Source of the DNA: Paenibacillus sp. J2TS4
Lineage (GTDB): Bacteria; Bacillota; Bacilli; Paenibacillales; NBRC-103111
DNA: 64,000 nucleotides
Assembly (NCBI RefSeq): GCF_018403245.1
Contig: NZ_BOSH01000001.1
Span: 186,001-250,000, forward strand
Reading direction: 5' to 3'
The position numbers and the translations under genes are program-made. Of this stretch, positions 9,549-16,636 are shown one piece after another. The notes below the pieces were generated by a model. It ran no database searches, was not told the DNA's origin, and was given only the letters and a program-made list of their open reading frames with translations. Every line of letters starts with the position of its first letter. Positions within the stretch are counted from its first letter, which is position 1.

Positions 9549-10001
9549 TTAGGCTTCTTGTTCATACGAAGCATAGTGTTCTGTCTCTGTGGTTGGAAAT
9601 GCAAAGTACGGTAGCTCCATGGAGCGGGCATATTCCGAATAACGAAGTTTGATCGCTTCAAAGAAGTACGGCATCAGCCCGGTGTCGAATAGATGATACG
9701 GACTATAATTTCTGGGTTGATCCCGGCCCGTTTCAGCATCTCCGGTATAACCGTTGTACAGGTTAAAGGCGAGGCGAGTTATTTTTAAGGATGTACTGGT
9801 TTGCCAGCCTTGTTCCAAGCCCTCCAAGCGAATTGCCTGTTCTTCATAATCGTAGAGATCACGGATATGCTGACGGGTTTGCGACGTAAGGCCAAGAATA
9901 TAGAAGAAAGTCTGACGGAACGGATCATGTTGGCTGTGGGTCATGCGAAGATTGCCCTCATAAAACTGTTCATGCTCAATGTCTTTAAAGATCGGATTCA
10001 T
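9549..10001 (-). CDS. DUF6075-like small protein
   Basis: 150 aa from the ATG at 10001, chosen over an upstream ATG at 10025 because AAGGAGGACA sits about 8 nt before it. Its sequence (FKDIEHEQFYEGNL near the start, RDLYDYEEQAIRLEGL in the middle, FFEAIKLRYSEYAR near the end) matches the DUF6075 pattern, a family of unknown function seen beside parA/parB genes in ICEs and plasmids. The start lies inside the 3' end of parB, so the two are translationally coupled. It stops 48 bp before the helicase start, consistent with one parA-parB-DUF6075-helicase operon. Confidence 0.65.
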   Translation of the reverse strand: MNPIFKDIEHEQFYEGNLRMTHSQHDPFRQTFFYILGLTSQTRQHIRDLYDYEEQAIRLEGLEQGWQTSTSLKITRLAFNLYNGYTGDAETGRDQPRNYSPYHLFDTGLMPYFFEAIKLRYSEYARSMELPYFAFPTTETEHYASYEQEA

Positions 10002-11043
10002 GGGTGTTGTCCTCCTTTTTTTCATGGGATTCAGGATATAGTCGCGGTTGTTGGGCGAAATACATTTCTAGCGCTTTGTCGATAATCACCTCTACCGCAG
10101 ATGCCTTTGTATCAGGTGAAAAATATTTAGCATAGACTTTATGCTTGAGCTTAAAGGGAGCAGGAGACTTGCTGCGCGGCTTGCGAGTGGCTTCGCCGGA
10201 TAAGATTTTTGCAGCTTGCTCGGTAGTGAGCTTGCCAGAGTATGACCGCAACAATTCGGCTTTCTTCATGTCAACCTTGTATCCGTTCTGAGTCAGAACT
10301 TCTTCAACGAAGCTTTGCTCGGTCTCCGGTATATACGAGAGGCTGACTGCCGGATAGATGCCGATTTCCCCATCATCAACACGTCTTTTCAGCTCAACTA
10401 TTAAATGGTCAATTCGTAATAATCGGGCAACCGTATTTTTGGATAATCCGTATTCAGCGGCTACAATTTCTCTACTATTCAACTTGTGCCCTATTAGGGC
10501 ACAAGTTGAACTTTCCTTGTCATACTGCGGGTTTTCCAGCTTTTTAAGTTCGTCGATAATGTCGTTGCGCTTCCCTTGGGAGAACATATCGGAGTAACGA
10601 AGAGACAACACCTTGGATTTTTCGGATGGAAGCATTTCGCTAAATGAGCGCTGAAGCACGTTCGTCTCCACCACATACATAAGTGCTTCTTCATCTGTGA
10701 GATTTTCCTTCACGATGGCGGGCAAATGCTCCAAACCGATGAGCAATGCTGCATTCATCCGGTTATGACCGGCAAGCATCTCGAAGTCGCAGCCGTTCTC
10801 ATCCGTCTCGATTCTACGAATAATAACAGGTACGAGCACGCCATTACTTTCAATGCTGTTCGCCATATCCGTAAGCCGCTCGCCCTCATATAAGCGAAAC
10901 GGATGATCTTTGAAAAATCTTATTTTATTGATCGGAATAGATTGAATACCTCCTTTTTGGTCGGAGGTTTCCTGTGGTTGTTCTGATAGAAGCAGCAATT
11001 CGTCGATGCTGGCCAGCTTGGGAACGGGTCGTTTAGTTGCCAT
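9985..11043 (-). CDS. parB: ParB-like partition/regulatory protein
   Basis: 352 aa with AAGGAG before the ATG. Residues about 35-130 form the ParB N-terminal domain, with the box II-like motif AGHNRMNAAL (the GxxR CTPase/nuclease-type motif variant) and LPAIVKENLTDEEAL. A helix-turn-helix follows near 185-205 (NSREIVAAEYGLSKNTVARLL). The C-terminus is basic and includes an EAVS-like EVIIDKALEMYF helix. The start overlaps parA by 11 bp. In ICEs such ParB proteins act in maintenance of the excised circle or as regulators; here either is possible. Confidence 0.9.
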   Translation of the reverse strand: MATKRPVPKLASIDELLLLSEQPQETSDQKGGIQSIPINKIRFFKDHPFRLYEGERLTDMANSIESNGVLVPVIIRRIETDENGCDFEMLAGHNRMNAALLIGLEHLPAIVKENLTDEEALMYVVETNVLQRSFSEMLPSEKSKVLSLRYSDMFSQGKRNDIIDELKKLENPQYDKESSTCALIGHKLNSREIVAAEYGLSKNTVARLLRIDHLIVELKRRVDDGEIGIYPAVSLSYIPETEQSFVEEVLTQNGYKVDMKKAELLRSYSGKLTTEQAAKILSGEATRKPRSKSPAPFKLKHKVYAKYFSPDTKASAVEVIIDKALEMYFAQQPRLYPESHEKKEDNTHESDL

Positions 11044-11824
11044 TCGCCATCAACTCCTTGGCTAATTCCTGATACGCTGCGGCGACTTTTGATTTCGGAT
11101 TAAACTCAATAATGCTCTGGCTATAGAAGTTGGCTTCTCCGACCTTGACGGAGTGTGGGATTTGGATATTGAACACCCGCAAGGTTTCCCGGTAGTACAC
11201 TTTCACTAGACGAAATGCTTCCTTATACAAATTGGTGCGCGTATCGCACATGGTCATTAAGATACCTTCAATGCTAATGCGCGGATTGATTCGCTTCTTT
11301 ACCTTCACAATGATCTTGAGCAATTGGGTCAAACCTGTCGCAGACCATAGCTGAGGATTCACTGGAATCAGTACGCTATCGCTGGCCGCTAGTGCATTGA
11401 TGGTCAGTAAGCCAAGCGAAGGGTTGGTATCGATAATGATGTAGTTATACTTGGGTTTCATCGGTTCCAGTAAGGAAGCCAGTGTTTTTTCGCCGCCCAT
11501 TTCATCGCGTAGATTAATCTCAGCTACGGACAATTCAATGTTGCTCGGAATCAGGTCGATGTTGCCATGAGAATGAATATATTCTTCGGGCGATGGTAGC
11601 GCCTCGTCCGTCATCATGGCGTTCATCACATTGAACATCGAAAACTGAAGTTTGTCAGGCTGTTCAATGCCAAAGCACATAGTCAGATTGCCTTGTGGGT
11701 CAAAATCGACCAGCAGCACCTTTTTTCCTTCATTAGATAAGGCGTAAGCCAGATTGTAAGCAGTGGTTGTTTTGCCTGTACCGCCTTTCTGATTGGCAAT
11801 AGTGATCACCGTTGTTTTTGTCAT
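11033..11824 (-). CDS. parA: ParA family partition ATPase
   Basis: 263 aa. Deviant Walker A KGGTGKTTTAYNLA at residues about 12-25, Walker A' VDFDPQGNLT near 40, and the IIIDTNPSLGLL Walker B region near 120. The ATG at 11824 follows GGGAGGGTTAA. Type Ia/Ib small ParA without an N-terminal helix-turn-helix. It heads the parA-parB-DUF6075-helicase run and lies 250 bp from the tRNA-type attachment site. The partner ParB overlaps it by 11 bp. Likely stabilises the circular form of the element by segregating it on the nucleoid. Confidence 0.92.
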   Translation of the reverse strand: MTKTTVITIANQKGGTGKTTTAYNLAYALSNEGKKVLLVDFDPQGNLTMCFGIEQPDKLQFSMFNVMNAMMTDEALPSPEEYIHSHGNIDLIPSNIELSVAEINLRDEMGGEKTLASLLEPMKPKYNYIIIDTNPSLGLLTINALAASDSVLIPVNPQLWSATGLTQLLKIIVKVKKRINPRISIEGILMTMCDTRTNLYKEAFRLVKVYYRETLRVFNIQIPHSVKVGEANFYSQSIIEFNPKSKVAAAYQELAKELMANGN

Positions 11825-11847
11825 TTCATTAACCCTCCCTGAAGCAG

Positions 11848-11941
11848 TGGCTTCATTTTAATTTGTCAATGGTAGGGAGCGGGCTGTTCTGTTATCGTTC
11901 TCTCCGAGTTCTTCCCAACGTCCCAAAATGGCTTCATTTTA
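11848..11941. repeat. Two 13-bp direct repeats upstream of parA
   Basis: TGGCTTCATTTTA occurs at 11848-11860 and again at 11929-11941, 81 bp apart start to start. The second copy lies in an imperfect dyad with arms AAAATG and CATTTT (11925-11940). Position just upstream of parA suggests ParB or auto-repressor binding sites; this is inference. Confidence 0.5.
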
Positions 11942-11983
11942 GGTAGTCGCCGGGAAGCCTTATGGAGCCTGAAAAAAACGAAG

Positions 11984-12027
11984 AAACCCGCGAAAAACCT
12001 TGATTTTACAAGGCTTTTCGCGGGTTT
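11984..12027. terminator. Long hairpin at the element end, terminator-like on the minus strand
   Basis: 18 of 19 bp pair: AAACCCGCGAAAA with TTTTCGCGGGTTT plus an inner CCTTG / CAAGG, loop ATTTTA. On the minus strand it is followed by TTTCTTCGTTTTTTT, so it would stop transcripts entering parA from the chromosome side. The plus side has only TTTT. Confidence 0.6.
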
Positions 12028-12040
12028 TAGATTCCTCTTC

Positions 12041-12069
12041 TTGGACTTAGTTTCCACTCATGGTATAAT
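12041..12069 (+). promoter_or_regulatory. Consensus promoter firing into the tRNA-Leu fragment
   Basis: TTGGAC at 12041-12046, exactly 17 bp, TATAAT at 12064-12069. The expected start site (about 12076) falls where tRNA identity begins. No coding gene follows; the transcript would hold the tRNA fragment and end at the terminator at 12150-12181. Confidence 0.6.
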
Positions 12070-12077
12070 AGCATGTG

Positions 12078-12133
12078 CGACTCAAAATCGAATGGGGAGA
12101 CCCGTGGAGGTTCGAGTCCTCTCACCGGTACCA
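12078..12133 (+). other. 3' fragment of tRNA-Leu(CAA): probable attachment site (att) of the mobile element
   Basis: From the anticodon arm (CGACTCAAAATCG, anticodon CAA in loop CTCAAAA) through a variable arm GGGGAGACCC, a T-arm GGAGGTTCGAGTCCTCT and an acceptor 3' strand ending CACCGGTACCA. The D-arm and the 5' acceptor strand are missing; the sequence before it is element DNA. This is what a tyrosine recombinase leaves at the far end of an element inserted into the 3' part of a tRNA gene. The intact tRNA gene should lie to the left, outside the window. Confidence 0.7.
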
Positions 12134-12149
12134 ACTTAACAAGTGTGGT

Positions 12150-12181
12150 TCATTAGAATTTTTCTAATGAGCTTTTTTTTT
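12150..12181 (+). terminator. Terminator of the tRNA-Leu locus
   Basis: Perfect 9-bp stem TCATTAGAA / TTCTAATGA, 3-nt loop, then GC and nine Ts. It lies 17 nt after the tRNA CCA end, so it probably is the native tRNA terminator on the chromosome side of the insertion. Confidence 0.85.
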
Positions 12182-12195
12182 ATATTTTAATAACT

Positions 12196-12621
12196 TCATT
12201 CATTGTATTGGCTGAAGATACTTTGGAACTGTACTCCAAGTGAGAATAAATATTCGCTGTGGTGTAATAATCTATGACCTGACCACTCTTGGACTTCCTT
12301 CATACTGACACCATTACTCAGAAGCAGAGTAGCGCAGCTAAGGCGTCTACAAGCGGAAGTGTACGGCGGCTTGACTTGTTCTTTGTCCGGTCTTTTGCAA
12401 TTGTAATCAGATTCCCATCCAGGGAGCCTGTTGTAACAGTATGTTTGATTGTTCTTCCAATACGAAAATGATCGATGCGCCAGGCTTGCAGCAATTTGTA
12501 AGCTGTTTTGGTGCTGATTCCACCTAGCATTTCGCACATGTTCAACGGTGACTACATCCGGGTACCGCCCCAATCGAGAATCAGGAATATTCTTAACGTT
12601 TTCCAGAAGCAATGAAGTCAA
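12196..12621 (-). pseudogene. Broken tyrosine-recombinase (integrase) gene
   Basis: Two minus-strand frames each hold pieces of one integrase. One (12318-12545) reads TVTTGSLDGNLITIAKDRTK and then SSRRTLPL, the strand-and-turn before the catalytic core. The other (12196-12621) reads RLSCATLLLSNGVSMKEVQ, then EWSGH and HHSEYLFS, matching the R-x-x-H...GH...Y end of the catalytic domain with the expected H changed. About 60 residues between the two pieces are absent and the frame shifts, so the gene is dead. Its 3' end faces the tRNA-Leu fragment. It is likely a relic of an older element that used the same attachment site. Confidence 0.7.
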
Positions 12622-12711
12622 AATCGATAAAACTTGTATTATATTTATTAAATAGTAAGATATGGGTGTATCGATTTAACAAAATCAATTAACTTTAGAT
12701 GGGTGATCTTT

Positions 12712-13842
12712 ATGGAAAATAGCAATAATAAAGTACCGATGATTTTTGATATCCATGTCACAGAAGGAACCCACTATGAGGTAGGTAAGCAACGGGCGAT
12801 TACATTTAAGGAACATTATCCGGAAGATATTGACTATTTTATCACTCCTATGGAAGGAAAGGATTTTCTCTGTGCGGCAGAGGCCCATAAAAGAATGATG
12901 GTGATTGATAAAATATGTCCTGGGTTTACTGATGAAATTCAGGGATTTGCTGATGAGTTAAATATTGAACCAGAGAAAATTAAATGTTATGCCAATTCGT
13001 TTCATACCCAACCGAATTGCTGTCAATTCGCTGTTCTTCCTTCAAATACAAGTGATGGGCACTTTTACGTTGGGAGAAGTTATGAATATTTTGTAAGGGA
13101 TGAGAGAAGTTTATGTATTACCCGTGTAAAAGGAAAACCCAAGCATATGGGTTTTTCATTGCAAAACGCGGGAAGAATGGATGGTATGAATGAATATGGA
13201 CTCGTAGTTACTATGTCAAGCACTGCATATTTAAAACCTCTGGAAGGACATGGATGTGAGTTCTGGATCGCTATTCGGGCTCTTCTGGATCGCTGTAAGG
13301 ATGTATATGAAGCTCGATGCTTGCTTGAAGAGATGGATATATGCACTAACGCAAATATTTTGGTAGCAGATGCTTCTAATAATGCATCTATCTTCGAAAT
13401 TGCCAGCTTCTCTTCAAACAAGAAAAAAATAACAGAACGTAAACCGGTTGGGGATCTAATCCTTGCTACCAATCACTATGTGAGCAATGAAATGCAAGAA
13501 TTCGATGAATACCATTTTTGGCATTCGGAAATGCGATATACCGCTGTTTGGAATACTTTATTGCGGGAAGCACCAAACGTTGATCATGAAAAGATAACGA
13601 GCCTAATGTCTACAAAGTATCCCTTTGGCCCATGCTGTCACTTTTATACAAGTGGAATGGGAACGCTCAGAAGTATGATATTTGATGTAACAGATAAGAA
13701 ATTGAAGGTTAGTTTTGGCTCTCCAGATATGAATGATTGGCACTCTTTTGATTTTGATGAGCCCGTAGGAATTCAAGAAGTTGTATGCAAATATGAAGAT
13801 GTGATTATCGATGATCCGGAACAATTTTGGAGAGAAATGTAA
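12712..13842 (+). CDS. C45 family Ntn-hydrolase / acyltransferase-like protein
   Basis: 376 aa from the ATG at 12712, preferred over a GTG at 12703 because GGGTGAT (12701-12707) is a good Shine-Dalgarno at 5 nt. The probable autoproteolytic nucleophile is one of the cysteines in QPNCCQFAV (about residues 102-110 from the ATG), followed by GHFYVGRSYEY and the family-typical GMNEYGLVVTMSS. Members of peptidase family C45 (penicillin acyltransferase-like) are N-terminal nucleophile amidases cleaving linear amides. No signal peptide is visible, so it is probably cytoplasmic. Substrate unknown. It stands alone between decayed regions. Confidence 0.75.
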   Translation: MENSNNKVPMIFDIHVTEGTHYEVGKQRAITFKEHYPEDIDYFITPMEGKDFLCAAEAHKRMMVIDKICPGFTDEIQGFADELNIEPEKIKCYANSFHTQPNCCQFAVLPSNTSDGHFYVGRSYEYFVRDERSLCITRVKGKPKHMGFSLQNAGRMDGMNEYGLVVTMSSTAYLKPLEGHGCEFWIAIRALLDRCKDVYEARCLLEEMDICTNANILVADASNNASIFEIASFSSNKKKITERKPVGDLILATNHYVSNEMQEFDEYHFWHSEMRYTAVWNTLLREAPNVDHEKITSLMSTKYPFGPCCHFYTSGMGTLRSMIFDVTDKKLKVSFGSPDMNDWHSFDFDEPVGIQEVVCKYEDVIIDDPEQFWREM

Positions 13843-14034
13843 TTTGGTTTTTCCGGCTTGGCGTAGAGTTAAGAGTACAATGGATTAAAACATCTCCGAA
13901 ATACTGTAGCAATGCCATCTATACTTGAAGCTTGCTGCGGTGTTTTTTCCTCAGGTGACTGAAAAATAAAGTTGTATACTGAGAAAATACAGTATTAGAC
14001 TGGCAAGCGCATTAAACGGGCAGATTAAATATTT
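13843..14034. other. Intergenic region with one operator-like inverted repeat
   Basis: The only clear structure is ATACTG / CAGTAT (13976-13981 and 13990-13995) with an 8-bp spacer, about 40 bp upstream of the promoter at 14035. No gene was recognised. Confidence 0.4.
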
Positions 14035-14064
14035 TTGATGTTTGGACTATGATAATGGTATACT
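14035..14064 (+). promoter_or_regulatory. Promoter before a micro-ORF leader
   Basis: TTGATG at 14035-14040, 18-bp spacer, TATACT at 14059-14064. The leader ORF at 14098 follows. Confidence 0.5.
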
Positions 14065-14097
14065 CATCGTTACAGAATAAATTCTCGAAGGAATGTG

Positions 14098-14175
14098 ATG
14101 TGGATATGGAAAAAGCAGTCGAGCAGACCTCCTAAAATAAAAAATGCAATAATTTTAGGAGGTTATAATAAATGA
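14098..14175 (+). CDS. Leader micro-ORF spanning an RBS-sequestering hairpin
   Basis: 25-aa peptide starting MWIWKKQSSRPPK, with AAGGA 5 nt before the ATG. The ORF crosses both arms of an 11-bp inverted repeat and its TGA overlaps the ATG of the next small ORF (ATGA at 14172-14175). A second possible leader begins at the ATG at 14106 (MEKAVEQTS) and stops inside the first hairpin arm, as in cat- and erm-type leaders. No function can be assigned to the peptide itself. Confidence 0.35.
   Translation: MWIWKKQSSRPPKIKNAIILGGYNK
14128..14162 (+). promoter_or_regulatory. Hairpin that buries a Shine-Dalgarno sequence (translational-attenuator-like)
   Basis: Perfect 11-bp arms CCTCCTAAAAT (14128-14138) and ATTTTAGGAGG (14152-14162) with a 13-nt loop. 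The second arm contains AGGAGG, 9 nt before the ATG at 14172, and the first arm is its anti-Shine-Dalgarno. Confidence 0.6.
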
Positions 14176-14231
14176 TTTTCAAAAAAACGGGGTTTGTATT
14201 GAGGGGATTGCGCTCTCTCAGAGAAAAATAA
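14172..14231 (+). pseudogene. Short ORF behind the hairpin, probably a truncated gene start
   Basis: 19 codons (MIFKKTGFVLRGLRSLREK, then TAA at 14229). The ribosome-binding site is ideal but hidden in the hairpin. It looks like the surviving start of a regulated gene; what follows belongs to an SLH-domain remnant in other frames. I do not recognise the peptide. Confidence 0.35.
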
Positions 14232-14254
14232 AGGTTTAGACTAGACTGCTCGGC

Positions 14255-14475
14255 ATTACGGGATTTCAGAATATCGTCAGCCCAGACGGCACGTTTAAAC
14301 CGAATAACCCTGTCACTCACGCCGAGTTTACGATTCCTGGCTGGGCGAAAGTGCGGTCGAAGCGATTCGCGAACTCGGCATTGTCGATGGTCGCGGCGGA
14401 AACCGTTTGTGGCAAACGAAACGGCAAACCGCGCAGAAGCAGCGGTGGTGCTGCTAAGAATGTTTGATGTCAGTA
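14255..14475 (+). pseudogene. Frameshifted S-layer-homology (SLH) domain remnant
   Basis: Pieces of an SLH repeat are spread over several plus-strand frames: ITGFQN ... SPDGTFKPNNPVTHAEFT (the G-x-DGTF-x-P-x-x-x-VTRAEF signature), then ESAVEAIRELGIVDGRGGNR, then after a frame change VANETANRAEAAVVLLRM. SLH repeats anchor proteins to secondary cell-wall polymer in Paenibacillaceae. At least two frameshifts make it non-functional. Confidence 0.65.
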
Positions 14476-14486
14476 AATCAATACCA

Positions 14487-14524
14487 AAACGCGAAGATTG
14501 CCCTGAAGGGTTCTTCGCGTTTTT
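14487..14524 (+). terminator. Terminator after the SLH remnant
   Basis: 11-bp stem AAACGCGAAGA / TCTTCGCGTTT followed by T-rich sequence. Confidence 0.7.
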
Positions 14525-14536
14525 CATTGTGCGCCC

Positions 14537-14671
14537 ATGCTTGGCGTACATCTGATTGGTTCGTTTTATATATTCGCTTGGATTGCAGCCATATTTCTTG
14601 CGATTTGGATGACCACATCCGCAAAAAAATCAGCCGACATAAAGGCACATGGCGCGACTGGATGGATGTGA
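14537..14671 (+). other. Short membrane-segment ORF, probably a gene fragment
   Basis: 44 aa, beginning MLGVHLIGSFYIFAWIAAIF, with one hydrophobic segment followed by a polar tail. No ribosome-binding site precedes it. It sits in decayed sequence after the SLH terminator. Most likely a remnant; listed because the hydrophobic run is clean. Confidence 0.2.
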
Positions 14672-14899
14672 TGCAAACCGCGCATAAAATCGGCATGAAA
14701 AAACGGTAGCAATCGGACGCCTGATGCTCGATAACGTTCCGAATCTTCAGTCCTCGTGGGTAACGATGGGACCTTAGGTGGGCAAACCACGGGATTTTGG
14801 TCGAAACGGATCCAAATATCTTTAAAAAATCAAGCAATGGCAGATAGCTTGTATCCGTTCTTGTTTCGATTTTTCATTCAAACTATTGGGAATTTAAGG

Positions 14900-14951
14900 A
14901 AACGAATGAAATACGAAAGTAATTGACAACAAAAAGTCAATGTAATAAAAT
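14900..14951 (+). promoter_or_regulatory. Operator-promoter box 1 of the catabolic cluster (DeoR-type)
   Basis: AAACGAA at 14900, CGAAAG at 14914, TTGACA at 14923-14928, 17-bp spacer, TAAAAT at 14946-14951. The same elements at the same offsets occur at 19420-19471 before the aminotransferase gene. CGAA repeats about 11 bp apart and abutting the -35 are a plausible binding site for the DeoR regulator at 21104. Confidence 0.65.
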
Positions 14952-15250
14952 TAAAACAAAATAAAATAATAACATTTTCGGAAGGGTTGAACGGTATTGG
15001 TGTGTAATAAAATCCTGAATCGTTATGGATCATGTAAGGAAAAGAGCAGATAGGTTGAAAGCCATATGCGATGTCAGCAAAAATGATTCATTTAAAACCA
15101 ATCAAATTGCAAGCGTTTTCCTGATGACTGGAATTTGACATTCCCGATTCATAGTGCCGCGATTGATTCGCAAAACGTTCATGAAGTTTCTGCAAGAGCA
15201 TTGGGAGATCGAATTGAAGGCGGTTACACTCATTTCAAGGGGTGATATAA
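14952..15250. other. Long 5' leader with a short coding remnant
   Basis: About 300 bp between the promoter and the SBP start. A plus-strand frame near 15128-15244 reads DDWNLTFPIHSAAIDSQNVH then EVSARALGDRIEGGYTHFKG and stops. It looks protein-like but has no start; I do not recognise it and take it as a gene-end fragment. Confidence 0.3.
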
Positions 15251-16546
15251 GTGAAAAAAGAAGAAGTATGGAAGTCACTTGTTGTCTTTACGATTTTATT
15301 ATCGGTCGTGTTCACCGGCTGCAGCAAGTCAAGCGAAGAAAATGAAGACGGAAGAATTGTTTTGGAAATGCCACACTGGTTTTTTGGCCATGGAGGAACA
15401 TTTGAAGAATGGATTGATCAAGCGATTCAAGAGTTTGAAGCACAAAATCCGAACATAAAAATCAACGGAGTCAGTATTGCTTACGATGATTATTGGAACA
15501 GAATCGACACTTCGATTGCCGCGAACAACGCAGGTGATATTATGGCGTTCTGGAGCAGCAACCTTGGGAAATACATCGACTCTGGCGCAATACTTCCATT
15601 GGACGATTATATCAATATGGACGACATCAACAATAGCTGGTCTCCATTGCAAAAAGATGCAGTGGTGGGAGCGGCGGAAGACGGAAAAACATATCTGCTT
15701 GCAATTAATACCGGTTTTTATTTACCAATGTACCGCCCCAGTGTATTGGAAGCAGCAGGAGTGGACCCATTCGCCACAACGCCTGAAGAATTTATCGAGA
15801 TGAGCAAAAAATTAACGAAAGACGGTTCATTTGGTTTCGCTACCATGATTCAGCCCGGCAACTGGGCCGAAGGACAAATTGACCTGGCGATCTGGACGAT
15901 CGGGATGGGCGGACACTACGGTCAAGACGGCAAACCGACTCTCAATTCTCCGGAAGTGATCCAAGCCGTCGAATATTTGAAAGCATTGTTTGATGCCGGA
16001 GTCATACCAAAAGAAACGGACAAAGGCACCTACCGGAAAATGATGGCTACAGGGAACGTAGGAACGATTATTGACGGCTCCTGGATGTACGCTTTGGCGG
16101 AAAGCTGGGATCCAAGCATTGAAGGGGACTATGAAGTCGCTGAACTGCCGTTCCCGACGCAAAATGTCGCGTCTTTCTATGAAGGATTGGCTGTCAGCTC
16201 ACAATCGAAGCACCCAGAGGAAGCGGCTAAATTTATCGAATTTTTGGGTTCGCCGGAACAGCAAAAAAAGCTTGTGGACATAACTGGTGTAATGCCAGGC
16301 AGAAACGATATTTTCGAAGATGAGAAGTTCAAGGACGACTTGTTTGCAAAATGGCCTTGGTTCGAGCAATTTATTGAGCATGCTGATACGGCGGTATCGT
16401 TCGTTCCGGAAGGGATGGATACGAACAAAGTGCCGGAAATGGCGAAAATTTGGTACTCCTATTTTGAAAGAGTGCTGTACAACAACATGGATGTTACAGA
16501 AGCAATGAACGCTGCACAAGAGGAAGCGCTTGCCCTATTTAATTAA
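15251..16546 (+). CDS. Sugar ABC transporter solute-binding lipoprotein
   Basis: 431 aa, GTG start behind AAGGGGTGATA. Signal peptide with lipobox VFTGC near residue 24, then a family-1 (MalE/CUT1) binding protein: EMPHWFFGHGG at the mature start, GDIMAFWSSNLGKYID near 95, and the ligand-cleft region TFLxxx-like NTGFYLPMYRP near 155. Anchored outside the membrane, it delivers a carbohydrate-like ligand to the permeases at 17637 and 18549. First gene of the cluster, directly under operator-promoter box 1. No ATPase is encoded here, so it presumably shares an MsmX-type ATPase, as is usual in Bacillales. Confidence 0.88.
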   Translation: MKKEEVWKSLVVFTILLSVVFTGCSKSSEENEDGRIVLEMPHWFFGHGGTFEEWIDQAIQEFEAQNPNIKINGVSIAYDDYWNRIDTSIAANNAGDIMAFWSSNLGKYIDSGAILPLDDYINMDDINNSWSPLQKDAVVGAAEDGKTYLLAINTGFYLPMYRPSVLEAAGVDPFATTPEEFIEMSKKLTKDGSFGFATMIQPGNWAEGQIDLAIWTIGMGGHYGQDGKPTLNSPEVIQAVEYLKALFDAGVIPKETDKGTYRKMMATGNVGTIIDGSWMYALAESWDPSIEGDYEVAELPFPTQNVASFYEGLAVSSQSKHPEEAAKFIEFLGSPEQQKKLVDITGVMPGRNDIFEDEKFKDDLFAKWPWFEQFIEHADTAVSFVPEGMDTNKVPEMAKIWYSYFERVLYNNMDVTEAMNAAQEEALALFN

Positions 16547-16558
16547 AATGCATCGAAT

Positions 16559-16612
16559 GAGCGATGGTGTAAGGAGGGAATCGCGGCTTCTCCCCTGTTT
16601 CGCTCTTTACAC
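16559..16612 (+). promoter_or_regulatory. mRNA hairpin between the SBP gene and the dehydrogenase gene
   Basis: Two mutually exclusive outer pairings are possible: GAGCGA (16559-16564) with TCGCTC (16600-16605), or GTGTAA (16567-16572) with TTACAC (16607-16612). The centre pairs GGGA with TCCC. No T-run, so it is more likely a stabiliser or processing structure that keeps the SBP message abundant. Confidence 0.4.
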
Positions 16613-16636
16613 AAGCTTCAATGGAGGAGGAACACG

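Noticed and set aside
11866..12057. 63-codon minus-strand frame upstream of parA
   Set aside because: It is the translation of the hairpin and repeats, without an RBS.
12041..12133. Intact tRNA-Leu gene
   Set aside because: The D-arm and 5' acceptor strand are absent; upstream sequence is a promoter, not tRNA.
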